Shown in pieces: positions 36,018-44,885 of a stretch of 64,000 nt of DNA; the stretch's first letter is position 1; each line of letters opens with the position of its first letter. The DNA lies in NCBI RefSeq assembly GCF_019655855.1, contig NZ_BPFX01000004.1:386765-450764 (forward strand), in the 5' to 3' direction. The stretch comes from Pseudomonas paralcaligenes (GTDB lineage Bacteria > Pseudomonadota > Gammaproteobacteria > Pseudomonadales > Pseudomonadaceae). Below the pieces are notes generated by a model. That model ran no database searches and was not told where the DNA came from. It saw nothing but the letters and a program-made list of their open reading frames with translations. The translations under genes were made by a program, and so were the position numbers.

Positions 36018-38456
36018 TCAGAAGCTGTACTTGGCCGACAGGACGAAGTTGCGAGGTTCGCCATAAACGTCGTACGGGCTCCAGGTGCTATTGCTCGCAA
36101 TCCCCTGGTAGTACTTCTTGTCGAAGAGGTTGTTGACGTTCAAGCGGGTATCGAGGTGTTCGCTGACCTTGAAGCCCGCCATCAGCCCCACCAGCAGATA
36201 GGCGTCCTGCTCGATATGGTAGGCGCCGAAGGTGGAGTTCGAGCCCTTGTTGAAGATGCTGCTCTGGCCGTACAGATTGGCCCCCACGCGCCAGCGGCTC
36301 AGCTCGCCCGGCAAGGTGTAGACGGTGTTGAGCTTGAACAGATGGCGTGGCAGATCGGTGTCGAACAGCCGGCCTTCCTTCGCCTTGTTGGCATCCTTGC
36401 GGTACTTGGTCTGGGAGAAGGTGTAGCCCGCGCCGACCTGCCAGTCGGGAGTGATGGCACCCATCAGTTCCAGATCGATGCCTTGGGCGCGCACCTTGCC
36501 CGAAGCGCCGTAGCAGGTGAAGTCGACGCAGCCGGTCTGGTCGTCCAGCTCGGCGGCGCGGTTCTGCTGGTCGATCTGGAAGAGTGCAGCGCTGGCGTTC
36601 AAGGCGCCGCCGAAGTATTCGCCTTTTATGCCCAGTTCGTAGTTCTTGCCCTCGATCGGGCGGATGATCTGGCGATCCCGGCCGGTCTCGCTCTGCGGCA
36701 TGAAGATGTCGGTGTAACTGGCGTATACCGAGTGCCGCTCATCGAGGTCGTAGATCGCCCCGGCATAGCGGGTGACATTGCGGGTCACCTTGTAGTCACT
36801 GTCGGTGTAATAGCCGTCGCTGATGGCGTTGTAGACGGACGTGTTGTCGTACCAGTCGAGTCGCGCGCCGAGGATGATCTTCAGCCTGTCGACGACGCTC
36901 AGGCGTGTGGTCAGATAGGCACCTTCCTGCTCGACGTGCTCGCTGAGGCTGTAGCTGTCGGGAACATCGGGCTTGGGCAGGCCGCTGGGGTCGAAATCGA
37001 AGATGTCGGCGACCGGAATGAAGAGGGTGCTGCCGTTGGCCGCAGTCTCCACCTCGCGCTTGCTGGCGCCAAGCACCAGCTCGTGAGTACGGTCGAACAG
37101 GCTGAAGGGGCCGCTGGCGTAGATGTCGTAGGTGGACTGGTCATAGTCTCGGCGCTGGTTGAACACACGCTGCTGATAGGTCGCGTAGTGCTCAAGCACG
37201 GCACCGGTCATCTTGAAGTCGGACCAACTCTTCGACGCGCCCAGGTGCAGGCGCCAATCATTGGCGAAACGCTGGTCCAGCTCGGCGAACGCCGTGGTGT
37301 TGTAGACATCCTGATAGCTCCAGTCGTAGCCCACCGTCTTGGCACGCGAGAAGCCCACATGGCTGCCATCCGGATTGACCGGCAATCCACCCCAGTTGAT
37401 GTTGTTCTTGTCGTCCTGGTTGGAGGCCCCGAGCGTCAGGGTCGTATCGTCGGTGAGGTCGATTTCGGTGATGCCGTAGAACAGATCGCGGCTGCGCCCG
37501 GCATAGTCCTGAAAGCTGTCCTTGTCGCTGTAGGCCCCGACGAAGCGTCCGCGCACGCGGTCGCTTGCGCCGAGCGGGCCACTCAGGTCGAGTTCACCCC
37601 GGTAGTTGTCCCAACTGCCCACGGAGCCCGTGAGGCTGCCCTGGAAGGCCTGAGTCGGGCGCTTGCGAATCATGTTGATCGCGGCAGACGGGTTGCCGGC
37701 TCCCTGCATCAGACCGGTGGCACCTCGCACCACCTCGACCCGGTCATAGGGCGCCATGTCGGCGGCAGCCACCCAGTCGGCGTGGTAGGTGGTGGGCAGT
37801 CCATCGAACATGAGGTTGCCGATGGGGAAGCCACGGGAAAAGTATTCGCTGTTCGCCGGTCGTGCTGCAGCCATCCGCAAACCTGGGGTGGCCTGGACCA
37901 CATCGTCCAGGCTTCTCATGGACTGGTCGTCCATGCGCTGACGAGTAATCACGGTCACCGACTGCGGCGTCTCGCGCAGCGACAGGTTCAGCTTGGTCGC
38001 GGTGCTGGTCGAGCCCGTGGTGTAGCTGCCGGTTCCCTCGGTGGTGCTGCCCAGGCCGCCGGCACTGATACTGGTCGCCCCCAGCTCCAGCGCATCGCCG
38101 CTGTCGACTCTCTTTTCCAGCACATAGCTGCCGCCGGCATCGATCGCACGCAGACCGCTGCCCTCCAGCAGCCTGGCGAAGCCGGCGTCGACCGAGTAGG
38201 CGCCGCGCAGTCCATCGGAGCGGCGGCCGCCGGTCTGCGCCGCGTCGAACGACAGCGCCACTCCCGCCGCGCTGGCGAAGCGGCCGAGCACTTCGGCGAG
38301 CGGGCCGGCGGCGATGTCGTACTGGCGGACGTCCTCGACCGCGGCCGGGGACACCGGCTCGGCGGCCTGCAGCGTCGCTGCGGTCAGCGCGCCGACGCCG
38401 AGCAGCGCGGCCTGCAGGTGCCGCGCCAGGCGGTGACGGTTGAATGGATGCGACAT
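36018..38456 (-). CDS. TonB-dependent siderophore receptor with signalling domain (system C)
   Basis: An 812-residue outer-membrane transducer. The signal sequence is LQAALLGVGALTAATLQAA. The STN domain starts VRQYDIAAGPLAEVLGRFAS, ALELGATSI stands at the TonB-box position, and the plug includes RETPQSVTVITRQRMDDQS and VEVVRGATGLMQGAGNPSAA. The barrel ends FVLSAKYSF. Two Cys residues (GCVDFTCYGASG) lie in the same surface-loop position as in receptor B. ATG 38456 follows GGGGGGAAACACC. It is close in sequence to receptors B and D, consistent with tandem duplication. The ligand is unknown. Confidence 0.93.
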   Translation of the reverse strand: MSHPFNRHRLARHLQAALLGVGALTAATLQAAEPVSPAAVEDVRQYDIAAGPLAEVLGRFASAAGVALSFDAAQTGGRRSDGLRGAYSVDAGFARLLEGSGLRAIDAGGSYVLEKRVDSGDALELGATSISAGGLGSTTEGTGSYTTGSTSTATKLNLSLRETPQSVTVITRQRMDDQSMRSLDDVVQATPGLRMAAARPANSEYFSRGFPIGNLMFDGLPTTYHADWVAAADMAPYDRVEVVRGATGLMQGAGNPSAAINMIRKRPTQAFQGSLTGSVGSWDNYRGELDLSGPLGASDRVRGRFVGAYSDKDSFQDYAGRSRDLFYGITEIDLTDDTTLTLGASNQDDKNNINWGGLPVNPDGSHVGFSRAKTVGYDWSYQDVYNTTAFAELDQRFANDWRLHLGASKSWSDFKMTGAVLEHYATYQQRVFNQRRDYDQSTYDIYASGPFSLFDRTHELVLGASKREVETAANGSTLFIPVADIFDFDPSGLPKPDVPDSYSLSEHVEQEGAYLTTRLSVVDRLKIILGARLDWYDNTSVYNAISDGYYTDSDYKVTRNVTRYAGAIYDLDERHSVYASYTDIFMPQSETGRDRQIIRPIEGKNYELGIKGEYFGGALNASAALFQIDQQNRAAELDDQTGCVDFTCYGASGKVRAQGIDLELMGAITPDWQVGAGYTFSQTKYRKDANKAKEGRLFDTDLPRHLFKLNTVYTLPGELSRWRVGANLYGQSSIFNKGSNSTFGAYHIEQDAYLLVGLMAGFKVSEHLDTRLNVNNLFDKKYYQGIASNSTWSPYDVYGEPRNFVLSAKYSF

Positions 38457-38540
38457 GGTGTTTCCCCCCTTGTGTGGGTGGCCAAGCGGGCCACTGATGC
38501 AGCGAGAGCCGAACCAGGGGTAGTGAAAGTGCAAAGCGCC

Positions 38541-38553
38541 GGAAAATTTTTTG
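38541..38553 (-). promoter_or_regulatory. A/T-tract promoter element upstream of receptor C
   Basis: GGAAAATTTTTTG (plus strand) lies about 85 nt before the receptor start codon, between fecR C and the receptor. It matches the tracts preceding receptors B, D and E. Confidence 0.5.
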
Positions 38554-38655
38554 CGTGTTCGCATCATGGCAACACGGATCATTCCGTGGGGTGCGCCATG
38601 TGCACCGGCTTCTTCAGACCGGCACGGCACGTGCAACCTTGGCGGCCCTGGCCCT

Positions 38656-39621
38656 CTAGGTCGTGCGCGGAACCACCGTCACCCAGTAGCGCGTGCGGCG
38701 GATCACCCGCACGGGGAAGCCCTTCTCCAGCGCGTCCAGCGCGCGCTCCGTGTCATCCAGCGGGAAGGCGCCGGACACCTTGATGCCGGCGATGCGCGGA
38801 TCGCAGCGCAGCCAGCCGCTGCGGTAGCGCGCCAGTTCGTCGATCAGCTCGCCCAGCGGCCGGTCGATGGCGATCAGGCTGCCCTGCTGCCAGGCGGCCA
38901 CGGAGGCATCGTTGGCCTGTGGCGGCTGCGCGCCGTCGCGGGTGAAGCGCGTGCGCTGGCCGGCCTCCAGCCGCAGGGGCGCGGCCATGCCGGGCGCCTC
39001 GACCTCGACGGCCTTCTCCAGCACCGCCACCTCGCTGCCGTGATCGTCGACCCGCACCGTGAAGCGAGTGCCCAGGGCCCGCACGCGGCCGTGCGCGGTG
39101 GCCACGCTGAACGGGCGACCGAGGGGGGCGGGCGCGGTTTCCACCAGCACTTCGCCGCCACGCAGCAGCAGCAGGCGCTGGCGTTCGTCGAAGCGGGCGT
39201 CCACGGCGCTGTCGGTGTCGAGCAGCAGCTGGCTGCCATCGGCCAGGGTGAAGCGCTGGCGCTCGCCCACCGAGGTGCGGAAGTCTGCGGTCAGGCGCCG
39301 GCCCGCATCGCTGCGCCAGCCCAGGGCGGCGACACCGCTGGCCGATACCAGCAGCGCCGCGCCCAGCAGCACGCGGCGGCGGGAATGGCCAGCGGCGGTC
39401 AGGGTGCTGGCGGCCAGCCGGCCGGGTACCTGGCCCATCTGCTGGCGCACCGACTCGATGCGCTGCCAGGCGTCGCGGTGTGCGGGGTCGGCCTCCAGCC
39501 AGCGCTGCCAGGCGAGGCGCTCCCGCTCGCCGGCGGTTTCCGCGGCCAACCGCGCATACCACTGCGCCGCCGCCCGGATCGCCTCGCGCTCGGCCGCGCC
39601 GAGCTGCCGCGCATCGCTCAT
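38656..39621 (-). CDS. FecR-type anti-sigma regulator (system C)
   Basis: A 321-residue membrane regulator. The N-terminal sigma-binding domain (IRAAAQWYARLAAETAGERERLAWQRWLEADPAHRDAWQRIE) precedes one membrane segment (RRVLLGAALLVSASGVAAL). The periplasmic part has FTLADGSQLLLDTDSAVDARF, VRALGTRFTVRVDD and the C-terminal RRTRYWVTVVPR. It should hold its sigma factor inactive or assist it until receptor C is occupied. ATG 39621 overlaps the sigma stop by 4 nt. The order sigma, fecR, receptor and the overlaps are the same as in systems B, D and E. Confidence 0.92.
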   Translation of the reverse strand: MSDARQLGAAEREAIRAAAQWYARLAAETAGERERLAWQRWLEADPAHRDAWQRIESVRQQMGQVPGRLAASTLTAAGHSRRRVLLGAALLVSASGVAALGWRSDAGRRLTADFRTSVGERQRFTLADGSQLLLDTDSAVDARFDERQRLLLLRGGEVLVETAPAPLGRPFSVATAHGRVRALGTRFTVRVDDHGSEVAVLEKAVEVEAPGMAAPLRLEAGQRTRFTRDGAQPPQANDASVAAWQQGSLIAIDRPLGELIDELARYRSGWLRCDPRIAGIKVSGAFPLDDTERALDALEKGFPVRVIRRTRYWVTVVPRTT

Positions 39622-40139
39622 GACAGGCCGGCCAGCACCAGGCAGCAGTGCTCCATCGCCCTGGCCATGTGGTTGTTCACCGTGCGCAGGGAGATGCCCA
39701 GGCGCTCGGCGATCTGCGCGTAGGTCAGCCCCTCGCACTGGGAGAGGACGAAGGTCTGCCGGACCTTCGCGCCCAGCCCGTCGAGGAGGCGGTCGATCTC
39801 CAGCAGGGCCTCGAACAGGATCGCCTGTTCCTCCAGCGACGGATGCACCGCCTCCGGCAGGCTGGCCAGGGCGTCGCGATAGGCCTGCTCCAGCGAGCGG
39901 CGACGATACAAGTCGATCACCAAGCCGCGGGCGATGGTCGTCAGGTAGTGCCTCGGCTCGCGCAGGCCGCCGGCGGTGCGTGCCAGCAGCACGCGGACGA
40001 AGGTGTCCTGGGCCAGGTCGGCGGCATCGGCGGAATTGTTCAGGCGCTGGCGCAACCAGCCAGTGAGCCAGCCGTGATGCTCGCGGTAGAGCGTATCCAG
40101 TTGGGCATGGCGGGCCGCGTCGGGGAGCAGCGTGGACAT
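39618..40139 (-). CDS. ECF sigma factor, FecI-like (system C)
   Basis: A 173-residue ECF sigma factor. LDTLYREHHGWLTGWLRQRLNNSADAADLAQDTFVRVLLAR in region 2 is nearly the same as in sigma B, pointing to recent duplication. The region 4 helix-turn-helix is LTYAQIAERLGISLRTVNNHMARAM, which differs from sigma B, so the two may recognise different promoters. It overlaps fecR C by 4 nt. The conserved 29-nt element starts 20 nt upstream. Its expected target is receptor gene C. Confidence 0.92.
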   Translation of the reverse strand: MSTLLPDAARHAQLDTLYREHHGWLTGWLRQRLNNSADAADLAQDTFVRVLLARTAGGLREPRHYLTTIARGLVIDLYRRRSLEQAYRDALASLPEAVHPSLEEQAILFEALLEIDRLLDGLGAKVRQTFVLSQCEGLTYAQIAERLGISLRTVNNHMARAMEHCCLVLAGLS

Positions 40140-40158
40140 CCCGATTCCTGTAGAGGTT

Positions 40159-40187
40159 GCGAATAAGAATTCATCGCAATTCTACGG
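40159..40187 (-). promoter_or_regulatory. Shared promoter/Fur-like element upstream of sigma C
   Basis: GCGAATAAGAATT followed by CATCGCAATTCTACGG on the plus strand. It is the best-conserved copy of the element in systems B and D, with AAGAATT and AATTCT as inverted halves. Confidence 0.65.
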
Positions 40188-40244
40188 GGGAGAATGGGCG
40201 GTTGGGAATGGGCAAGGTGGGCAGGCAGGGGTGGAAAGCGTTTT

Positions 40245-40312
40245 GACGATCCCCACGCTCTGTGCCCATCGAGGCGTAGGTAGAACAATGAGCACAGAGC
40301 GTGGGGACGATC
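40245..40312. repeat. Extragenic inverted repeat
   Basis: CCCCACGCTCTGTGCCCAT and its near-perfect complement ATGAGCACAGAGCGTGGGG are separated by 18 nt, forming a long hairpin typical of pseudomonad extragenic repeats. It stands between receptor gene D and sigma C, where it could end transcription arriving from the right. The rest of this 313-nt gap (40313-40452) shows only a degenerate repeat-like stretch around TTGGTGGAAAACGCTTCGCA and no gene. Confidence 0.7.
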
Positions 40313-40452
40313 GAAGCAACAAGCTGCACCGGAACGAGTGGCCTGCTGGACAAACGATGTTTATCCAGCGGTTGTTACGGTGCTTTGGGGTATCGCGCAT
40401 CCTGTTGGTGGAAAACGCTTCGCAGCACTCACCTGCTTGTTAGACGAACAGG

Positions 40453-42987
40453 TCAGAACTTGCTACGGATGGTGAGTGCGAAGTTACGTGGTTCTCCATA
40501 GAAGTTGCCGGCATCGGTATTGCCGACGGTCTGGTAGTAGCGCTTATCGAAGAGATTGTTGGCATTGAAGGTGGCCGACCAATGTTCATCGATCTTGTAG
40601 TCCACGCTGCCGCTCCAGATCGTATAGCCCGCCTGGATGAACTTGAATTCCTGTTCATCACCATCGAAACGCCCGGATGCAGGGTTGTACGCGTAGGTAG
40701 TGCCGCTAACGAAGTTCGAGCTCTGAGCAATGGCGCCACCACCGACTTTCCAGTCGTGCAAGCGCCCGGGCAACTGATAGGTGGTCCATAGCTTGAACAG
40801 GTGTTTGGGGGTGATGTTGCGATAGTTGGAGGTGCTGGAGTCCTTGTCACGGCTGTGATTGTAGGTATAGCCGGCAATCAGCTGCCAACCTGGCGCCAGT
40901 TCGCCGCTGACCTCGGCATCGATACCCTGGCTGACTGTCTCGCCCTGGTTGATGTAGCAGCACAGGTAGCCTTTGTAGCGGTTGTACTCGACAGGGCCAT
41001 CCGCAACCGCGACGTTTTCTTGCACAGCGCGATAAATGGCGACAGAGGTGTTCAGGCGGCTATCGAAGAACTCGCCTTTGAGACCGATCTCGTAGTTCTT
41101 CGATTCGACCGGGGCGAGCGTGCCATTGTCACGGGTGCGTTGCTGATACTGGGGGCGGAAGGTCTCGGCATAGCTGGTGTAGGCCGTCCAGTTCTCGTTG
41201 ATGTTGTAGGTCAGGCCGGCATAGGGTGTGAATACACCCGTATCCTCCAGCTCGCGCAGCCCCAGTTCGCCGTTCGGGCTGCCATCAGGTTTCTTGAACG
41301 GGCTGTTGCTTTCATACGAGTAGTTCGACAGGCGTCCGCCAATGGACAGCTGCAGCGAGTCGGTCAGGCTCAAACGCGTCATCGCGAACATCGACCGCTT
41401 CTTGGTGATGTGGTAGTCGTCCTTGGTCGGGTAGAAACTGGTATCGGTCGGTAGTCGCGGATCGAAGACATTGACCGGCGTGCCGTTCGCAGTCGTCGTG
41501 AACTGCTCCGTCCAGGAATTACCCTTCTGGTAGTCGGCACCGAAAACGACGTCATGCTGCAAGTCGAACAAAGTGAAACCGCCCTTGACGGTGGCACTGT
41601 AGCCCGTGCGATCCATGCCGGTCTTGGCCGGGAAGGCCCAGAAGGTATGTCCGCTGTTGTCTGAGGGGTCGACCGCGCCGATGGTATAGGCACCCATCGC
41701 ATCGCGATCCATCTCCATGCGCATGGCATCCAGTGTGATGCCCCAGTCGTCGGTGAAATTGTGCTGCAGTTTGAGGAAACCTTGCTTGGTGGTTTCGTGG
41801 GTGTGGTTCCAGTCGGTAGTCAGAGAGGTTTTACGCGACAACTTCAGATCTGCACCGTCGGCATAACGGGGCAGGCCAGCAAAGTTACTCACCCCATCCT
41901 GTTCCTGGTAGCTACCTCCGACGGTCAGCAGGGTGTCGGGTGTGACATCGAATTCCATGGAGCCATAGAGGATCTTGGTTTTCATGTTGCCGGGGCTATA
42001 GAAGAACTTGCGATCCTGGTAGGCGGCGCCCAGCCGTCCCCGGACATTGCCGGACTCGGTCAGCGAACCGGTCGCGTCCAGTTCGGAACGGTAGTTGTCC
42101 CAGCTTCCCGCTGACGTGGAGAAGGTCAGCTGGTTGTGATCAAGCGCGCGCTTGCGCACCAGGTTGATGGTGCCCCCCGGATCACCCGAACCCGAGTACA
42201 GGCCATCGACACCGCGCAGGAATTCCACATGGTCGAACTGCACCATGTCCAGTTGGCTGACCGAACCGAAGCCCACCATGACGGTGTCCATCGGCGCGCC
42301 GCCGTCGATCTGGATGTTGTTGACCTGGAAGCCACGCGAATAGAAGTTGCTGTCGTTACCCAATGACGAACCTGCGGTTTGTGTGGCGCGGGAATGGGTA
42401 ACACCGGTCGTCCTGTCCATTACATCAGTCAGGCTGGTGAGGTTTTGATCTTCGATGCGCTGCCGCGTCATCACCGAGACCGAGTGCGGCACCTCACGCA
42501 GTGACTTGGCTACCTTGCTTCCTACGGTTACCGAGCCTGTAGTGTACGAACCGGTACCCTCGGTAGTAGCGCCCAGTTGCGTGCCAGTCACGGTAGTCGC
42601 CCCCAGTTCCAACGCACCAGCGCTGTCCACGGCCACCTCCAGCGCATAGTTGCCGCCGGCATTGAGCGCGCGCAGGCCAGTACCGGCCAGCAAGCGGGAC
42701 AGGCCCTCGTTAACTGAATAGCTGCCATTGAGCCCAGGGCTGTGCTTGCCGGCGGTGAGCTGGGCGTCCACCGAGAGCAGGATGCCGGCCTCGCTGGCGA
42801 AGCGGTTCAGCGCCTGGTCCAGGTTGCCGGCGGGAATGGCGTAGGCGCGCGCCTGCTCGCTGGCGGCCGGCTGGGCCTGGGCGACGGGCAGGAACGGCAG
42901 CGCACCGGCGGCCAGCAGGCCGGCGAACAGGGCGTGGCGAACCGAGCGGGTCAGCGGGGTACGGCGGAAAGAGCTTGCCTGCGGCAT
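40453..42987 (-). CDS. TonB-dependent siderophore receptor with signalling domain (system D)
   Basis: An 844-residue outer-membrane receptor, the longest of the five. After the signal peptide (LLAAGALPFLPVAQAQ) comes the STN domain ARAYAIPAGNLDQALNRFASEAG. ALELGATTV follows, then a plug with REVPHSVSVMTRQRIEDQN and VEFLRGVDGLYSGSGDPGG. That GVDGLYSGSGDPGGTIN wording differs from the GATGL form in the other four. The barrel ends NFALTIRSKF. An adjacent Cys pair (GYLCCYI) sits where B and C have spaced pairs. GAGGA lies 9 nt before ATG 42987. The ligand is unknown, perhaps of a different class from B and C. Confidence 0.93.
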   Translation of the reverse strand: MPQASSFRRTPLTRSVRHALFAGLLAAGALPFLPVAQAQPAASEQARAYAIPAGNLDQALNRFASEAGILLSVDAQLTAGKHSPGLNGSYSVNEGLSRLLAGTGLRALNAGGNYALEVAVDSAGALELGATTVTGTQLGATTEGTGSYTTGSVTVGSKVAKSLREVPHSVSVMTRQRIEDQNLTSLTDVMDRTTGVTHSRATQTAGSSLGNDSNFYSRGFQVNNIQIDGGAPMDTVMVGFGSVSQLDMVQFDHVEFLRGVDGLYSGSGDPGGTINLVRKRALDHNQLTFSTSAGSWDNYRSELDATGSLTESGNVRGRLGAAYQDRKFFYSPGNMKTKILYGSMEFDVTPDTLLTVGGSYQEQDGVSNFAGLPRYADGADLKLSRKTSLTTDWNHTHETTKQGFLKLQHNFTDDWGITLDAMRMEMDRDAMGAYTIGAVDPSDNSGHTFWAFPAKTGMDRTGYSATVKGGFTLFDLQHDVVFGADYQKGNSWTEQFTTTANGTPVNVFDPRLPTDTSFYPTKDDYHITKKRSMFAMTRLSLTDSLQLSIGGRLSNYSYESNSPFKKPDGSPNGELGLRELEDTGVFTPYAGLTYNINENWTAYTSYAETFRPQYQQRTRDNGTLAPVESKNYEIGLKGEFFDSRLNTSVAIYRAVQENVAVADGPVEYNRYKGYLCCYINQGETVSQGIDAEVSGELAPGWQLIAGYTYNHSRDKDSSTSNYRNITPKHLFKLWTTYQLPGRLHDWKVGGGAIAQSSNFVSGTTYAYNPASGRFDGDEQEFKFIQAGYTIWSGSVDYKIDEHWSATFNANNLFDKRYYQTVGNTDAGNFYGEPRNFALTIRSKF

Positions 42988-43069
42988 TCTGGGACGTCCT
43001 CTTGAGAATGCGTTCTGAGTGAGTTCAAGAGGTATCCCGAGCGAGCCGGCAAAACCGACAAGGCTTCGC

Positions 43070-43080
43070 CAAAAATTTTC
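43070..43080 (-). promoter_or_regulatory. A/T-tract promoter element upstream of receptor D
   Basis: CAAAAATTTTC (plus strand) lies about 85 nt before the receptor start, between the fecR terminator hairpin and the gene. It matches the tracts preceding receptors B, C and E. Confidence 0.5.
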
Positions 43081-43113
43081 ACGACGCATTCGCAGCCGCT
43101 GCGCTGCCTGCCC

Positions 43114-43165
43114 GTAGGATGCGCCGGGCGCACCGATTGGCCGATGGTGCGCACGGCGCACCCTA
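43114..43165. repeat. Hairpin repeat overlapping the end of fecR D
   Basis: GTAGGATGCGCCGGGCGCACC and GGTGCGCACGGCGCACCCTA form an imperfect hairpin of the same family as 61533-61596. Its right arm contains the fecR D stop codon, so it probably acts as the fecR terminator. Confidence 0.7.
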
Positions 43166-44119
43166 TGCCGGGCCGACCGTCACCCAGTAGCGGGTCAGGC
43201 TGTGCACCTTGACCGGCAGCGACTGCTGCAGCGCCATCAGCACGCGGTCGGTGTCGGCCAGGGGGAACACGCCGGTCAGCGGCAGCTCGGCCACCGCCGG
43301 GTCGCAGCGCAGCACACCCGGGCGATGGCGGGACAGCTCGGCGAGGAAGCGGCCGAGCGGCATGCGTTCGGCCACCAGGCGACCCTCCCGCCAGGCGATG
43401 GCGTTGGGGTCGGCGGGCCCGGCCACCTCCAGGCGCTCGGCGGAGAACCAACGGCGCTGGCCGGCCTGCAGGCGCGAGGCGGGGAGCAGGCGCGGGCGCA
43501 GCTCCAGTTCGCCCTCGTACAGCTCCACGCGGCTGCCACCATCGACTTCATAGACCGAGAAGCGCGTCCCCAGCGCCTGGATCTCGCCGGCCGGGGTCTC
43601 CACGATCAGCGGGCGGCGGGCCGGGTCGTGGCCGCTGTCGAGCAGCAGCTCGCCGGCGAGCAGGCGGATGCGCCGTTCGCTGTCGCTGAAGCGGATGTCC
43701 ACGGTGCTGCCGCTGTTCAGGTCGAGCCGGCTGCCGTCCGGCAGGGTGCGCTGCAGGCGCTCGCCGGTGCCGCTGCGCAGGTCGGCCATGGCTTCGCGCC
43801 AGGGCAGCCGCGACTGGGCCAGGTAGCCGCCGCCACCCGCCATCAGCAGCAGGCCGAGCAGCTTGAGCGCCTGGCGCCGGCGCGCGTCGGGCAGGTCGCG
43901 CAGTACGGTGCGGGCGGTGTCGGCCGGCACCGCGGCCAGGGTGCCCTGCAAGCGCTCCAGGCGCTGCCAGGCGCGGCGATGCTCGGGGTCGGCGGCCTGC
44001 CACTCGGCGAAGCGCCGACGCTGCTCGTCGTCCAGCGGCTCGCCCCAGTGCAGCATCAGCCAGTGGCTGGCCTGTTCGACGATGGCTAGCGCGATGGGCG
44101 CGTCGGCGGCGGGCTTCAT
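43163..44119 (-). CDS. FecR-type anti-sigma regulator (system D)
   Basis: A 318-residue inner-membrane regulator. The cytoplasmic domain reads IVEQASHWLMLHWGEPLDDEQRRRFAEWQAADPEHRRAWQRLE. The membrane segment is ALKLLGLLLMAGGGGYLA. The periplasmic domain has RTLPDGSRLDLNSGSTVDIRF and IQALGTRFSVYEVDGG, and the end is SLTRYWVTVGPA. It overlaps sigma D by 4 nt. Its stop codon lies inside the arm of a hairpin repeat. It should pass the signal from receptor D to sigma D. Confidence 0.92.
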   Translation of the reverse strand: MKPAADAPIALAIVEQASHWLMLHWGEPLDDEQRRRFAEWQAADPEHRRAWQRLERLQGTLAAVPADTARTVLRDLPDARRRQALKLLGLLLMAGGGGYLAQSRLPWREAMADLRSGTGERLQRTLPDGSRLDLNSGSTVDIRFSDSERRIRLLAGELLLDSGHDPARRPLIVETPAGEIQALGTRFSVYEVDGGSRVELYEGELELRPRLLPASRLQAGQRRWFSAERLEVAGPADPNAIAWREGRLVAERMPLGRFLAELSRHRPGVLRCDPAVAELPLTGVFPLADTDRVLMALQQSLPVKVHSLTRYWVTVGPA

Positions 44120-44634
44120 TCGGCGTACAGCACTTGGTAGCAGGCGGCGATGGCGCGCAGCATGTACTTCTGCACCGAGCTGACGCTGACCTGCAAGCGC
44201 TCGGCGATCTGCGCGTAGGTCAGCCCCTCGAACTGGGACAGCAGGAAGGCTTCGCGCGCCTTGCCCGGCATGCTGTCGAGCATGGCGTCTATCTGCATCA
44301 GGGTTTCGATGACCATGGCGCGGGTCTCCAGCGAAGGCGTTTCCAGCTCGGGCAGGGCGGCGAGGCTGTCGAGATAGGCCTGCTCGATGCGCTGGCGGCG
44401 CCACTGGTCGATGACCAGGTTCCTGGCGATCTGCACCAGGTAGCGGCGCCCCTCGCCCAGCTCGGGCAGGCGGCGGGTCACCAGCAGGCGCAGGAAGGTG
44501 TCCTGGGCCAGGTCGGCGGCCCGCTCGCGATCCCCCAGCCGCCGGCGCAGCCAGCCGTTCAGCCAGCCATGGTGGTCGCGATAGAGGCCATGCAGGTCAT
44601 CGTGCAGCGATGAGGGGGGCGGAGCGCTGGACAC
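44116..44634 (-). CDS. ECF sigma factor, FecI-like (system D)
   Basis: A 172-residue ECF sigma factor. Region 2 is LHGLYRDHHGWLNGWLRRRLGDRERAADLAQDTFLRLLVTRR, and region 4 is LTYAQIAERLQVSVSSVQKYMLRAIAACY. I chose GTG 44634 because GGGAG lies 6 nt upstream and the protein then aligns with its paralogues. An open frame runs a further 66 codons upstream, but it would cover the promoter element. It is coupled to fecR D by a 4-nt overlap. The 29-nt shared element lies just upstream, beginning 26 nt from the start. Confidence 0.9.
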   Translation of the reverse strand: MSSAPPPSSLHDDLHGLYRDHHGWLNGWLRRRLGDRERAADLAQDTFLRLLVTRRLPELGEGRRYLVQIARNLVIDQWRRQRIEQAYLDSLAALPELETPSLETRAMVIETLMQIDAMLDSMPGKAREAFLLSQFEGLTYAQIAERLQVSVSSVQKYMLRAIAACYQVLYAE

Positions 44635-44659
44635 CCGGATCTCCCAGCCTTGCTTGATT

Positions 44660-44688
44660 GCGGATAAGAATTGATCGCAATTGTAGGG
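44660..44688 (-). promoter_or_regulatory. Shared promoter/Fur-like element upstream of sigma D
   Basis: GCGGATAAGAATT followed by GATCGCAATTGTAGGG on the plus strand. It aligns without gaps to the elements before sigma B and sigma C. Confidence 0.65.
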
Positions 44689-44817
44689 AGACGGACGCGC
44701 TTTGGGAACAGGCGCGAGGAGTGGCGGAACCTGTAAATTCGGTAAATCTTTTGCCGTTTCCGCCGGAGTCGTCCGTCTTGGTAGTTGAGAGATGGAAATG
44801 CGGTAGGTGCTCAGCAA

Positions 44818-44885
44818 GTAGGGCGGGTACAACCCGCGAGCTTGGCCAGGGGTGTGGTGCTCGCGCGGGTTTCACCCGCCCTACG
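44818..44885. repeat. Inverted repeat adjoining the CRISPR array
   Basis: GTAGGGCGGGT and ACCCGCCCTAC frame 44818-44885, with inner ACAACCCGCGAGC and GCTCGCGCGGGTTTC arms also complementary. This is a common pseudomonad extragenic hairpin. It ends inside the first, degenerate CRISPR repeat. The rest of the gap to sigma D (44689-44817) shows no gene. Confidence 0.65.

Noticed and set aside
44635..44832. Longer N terminus for sigma D
   Set aside because: It would run through the conserved promoter/Fur element shared with systems B and C, and GTG 44634 has a good ribosome-binding site.
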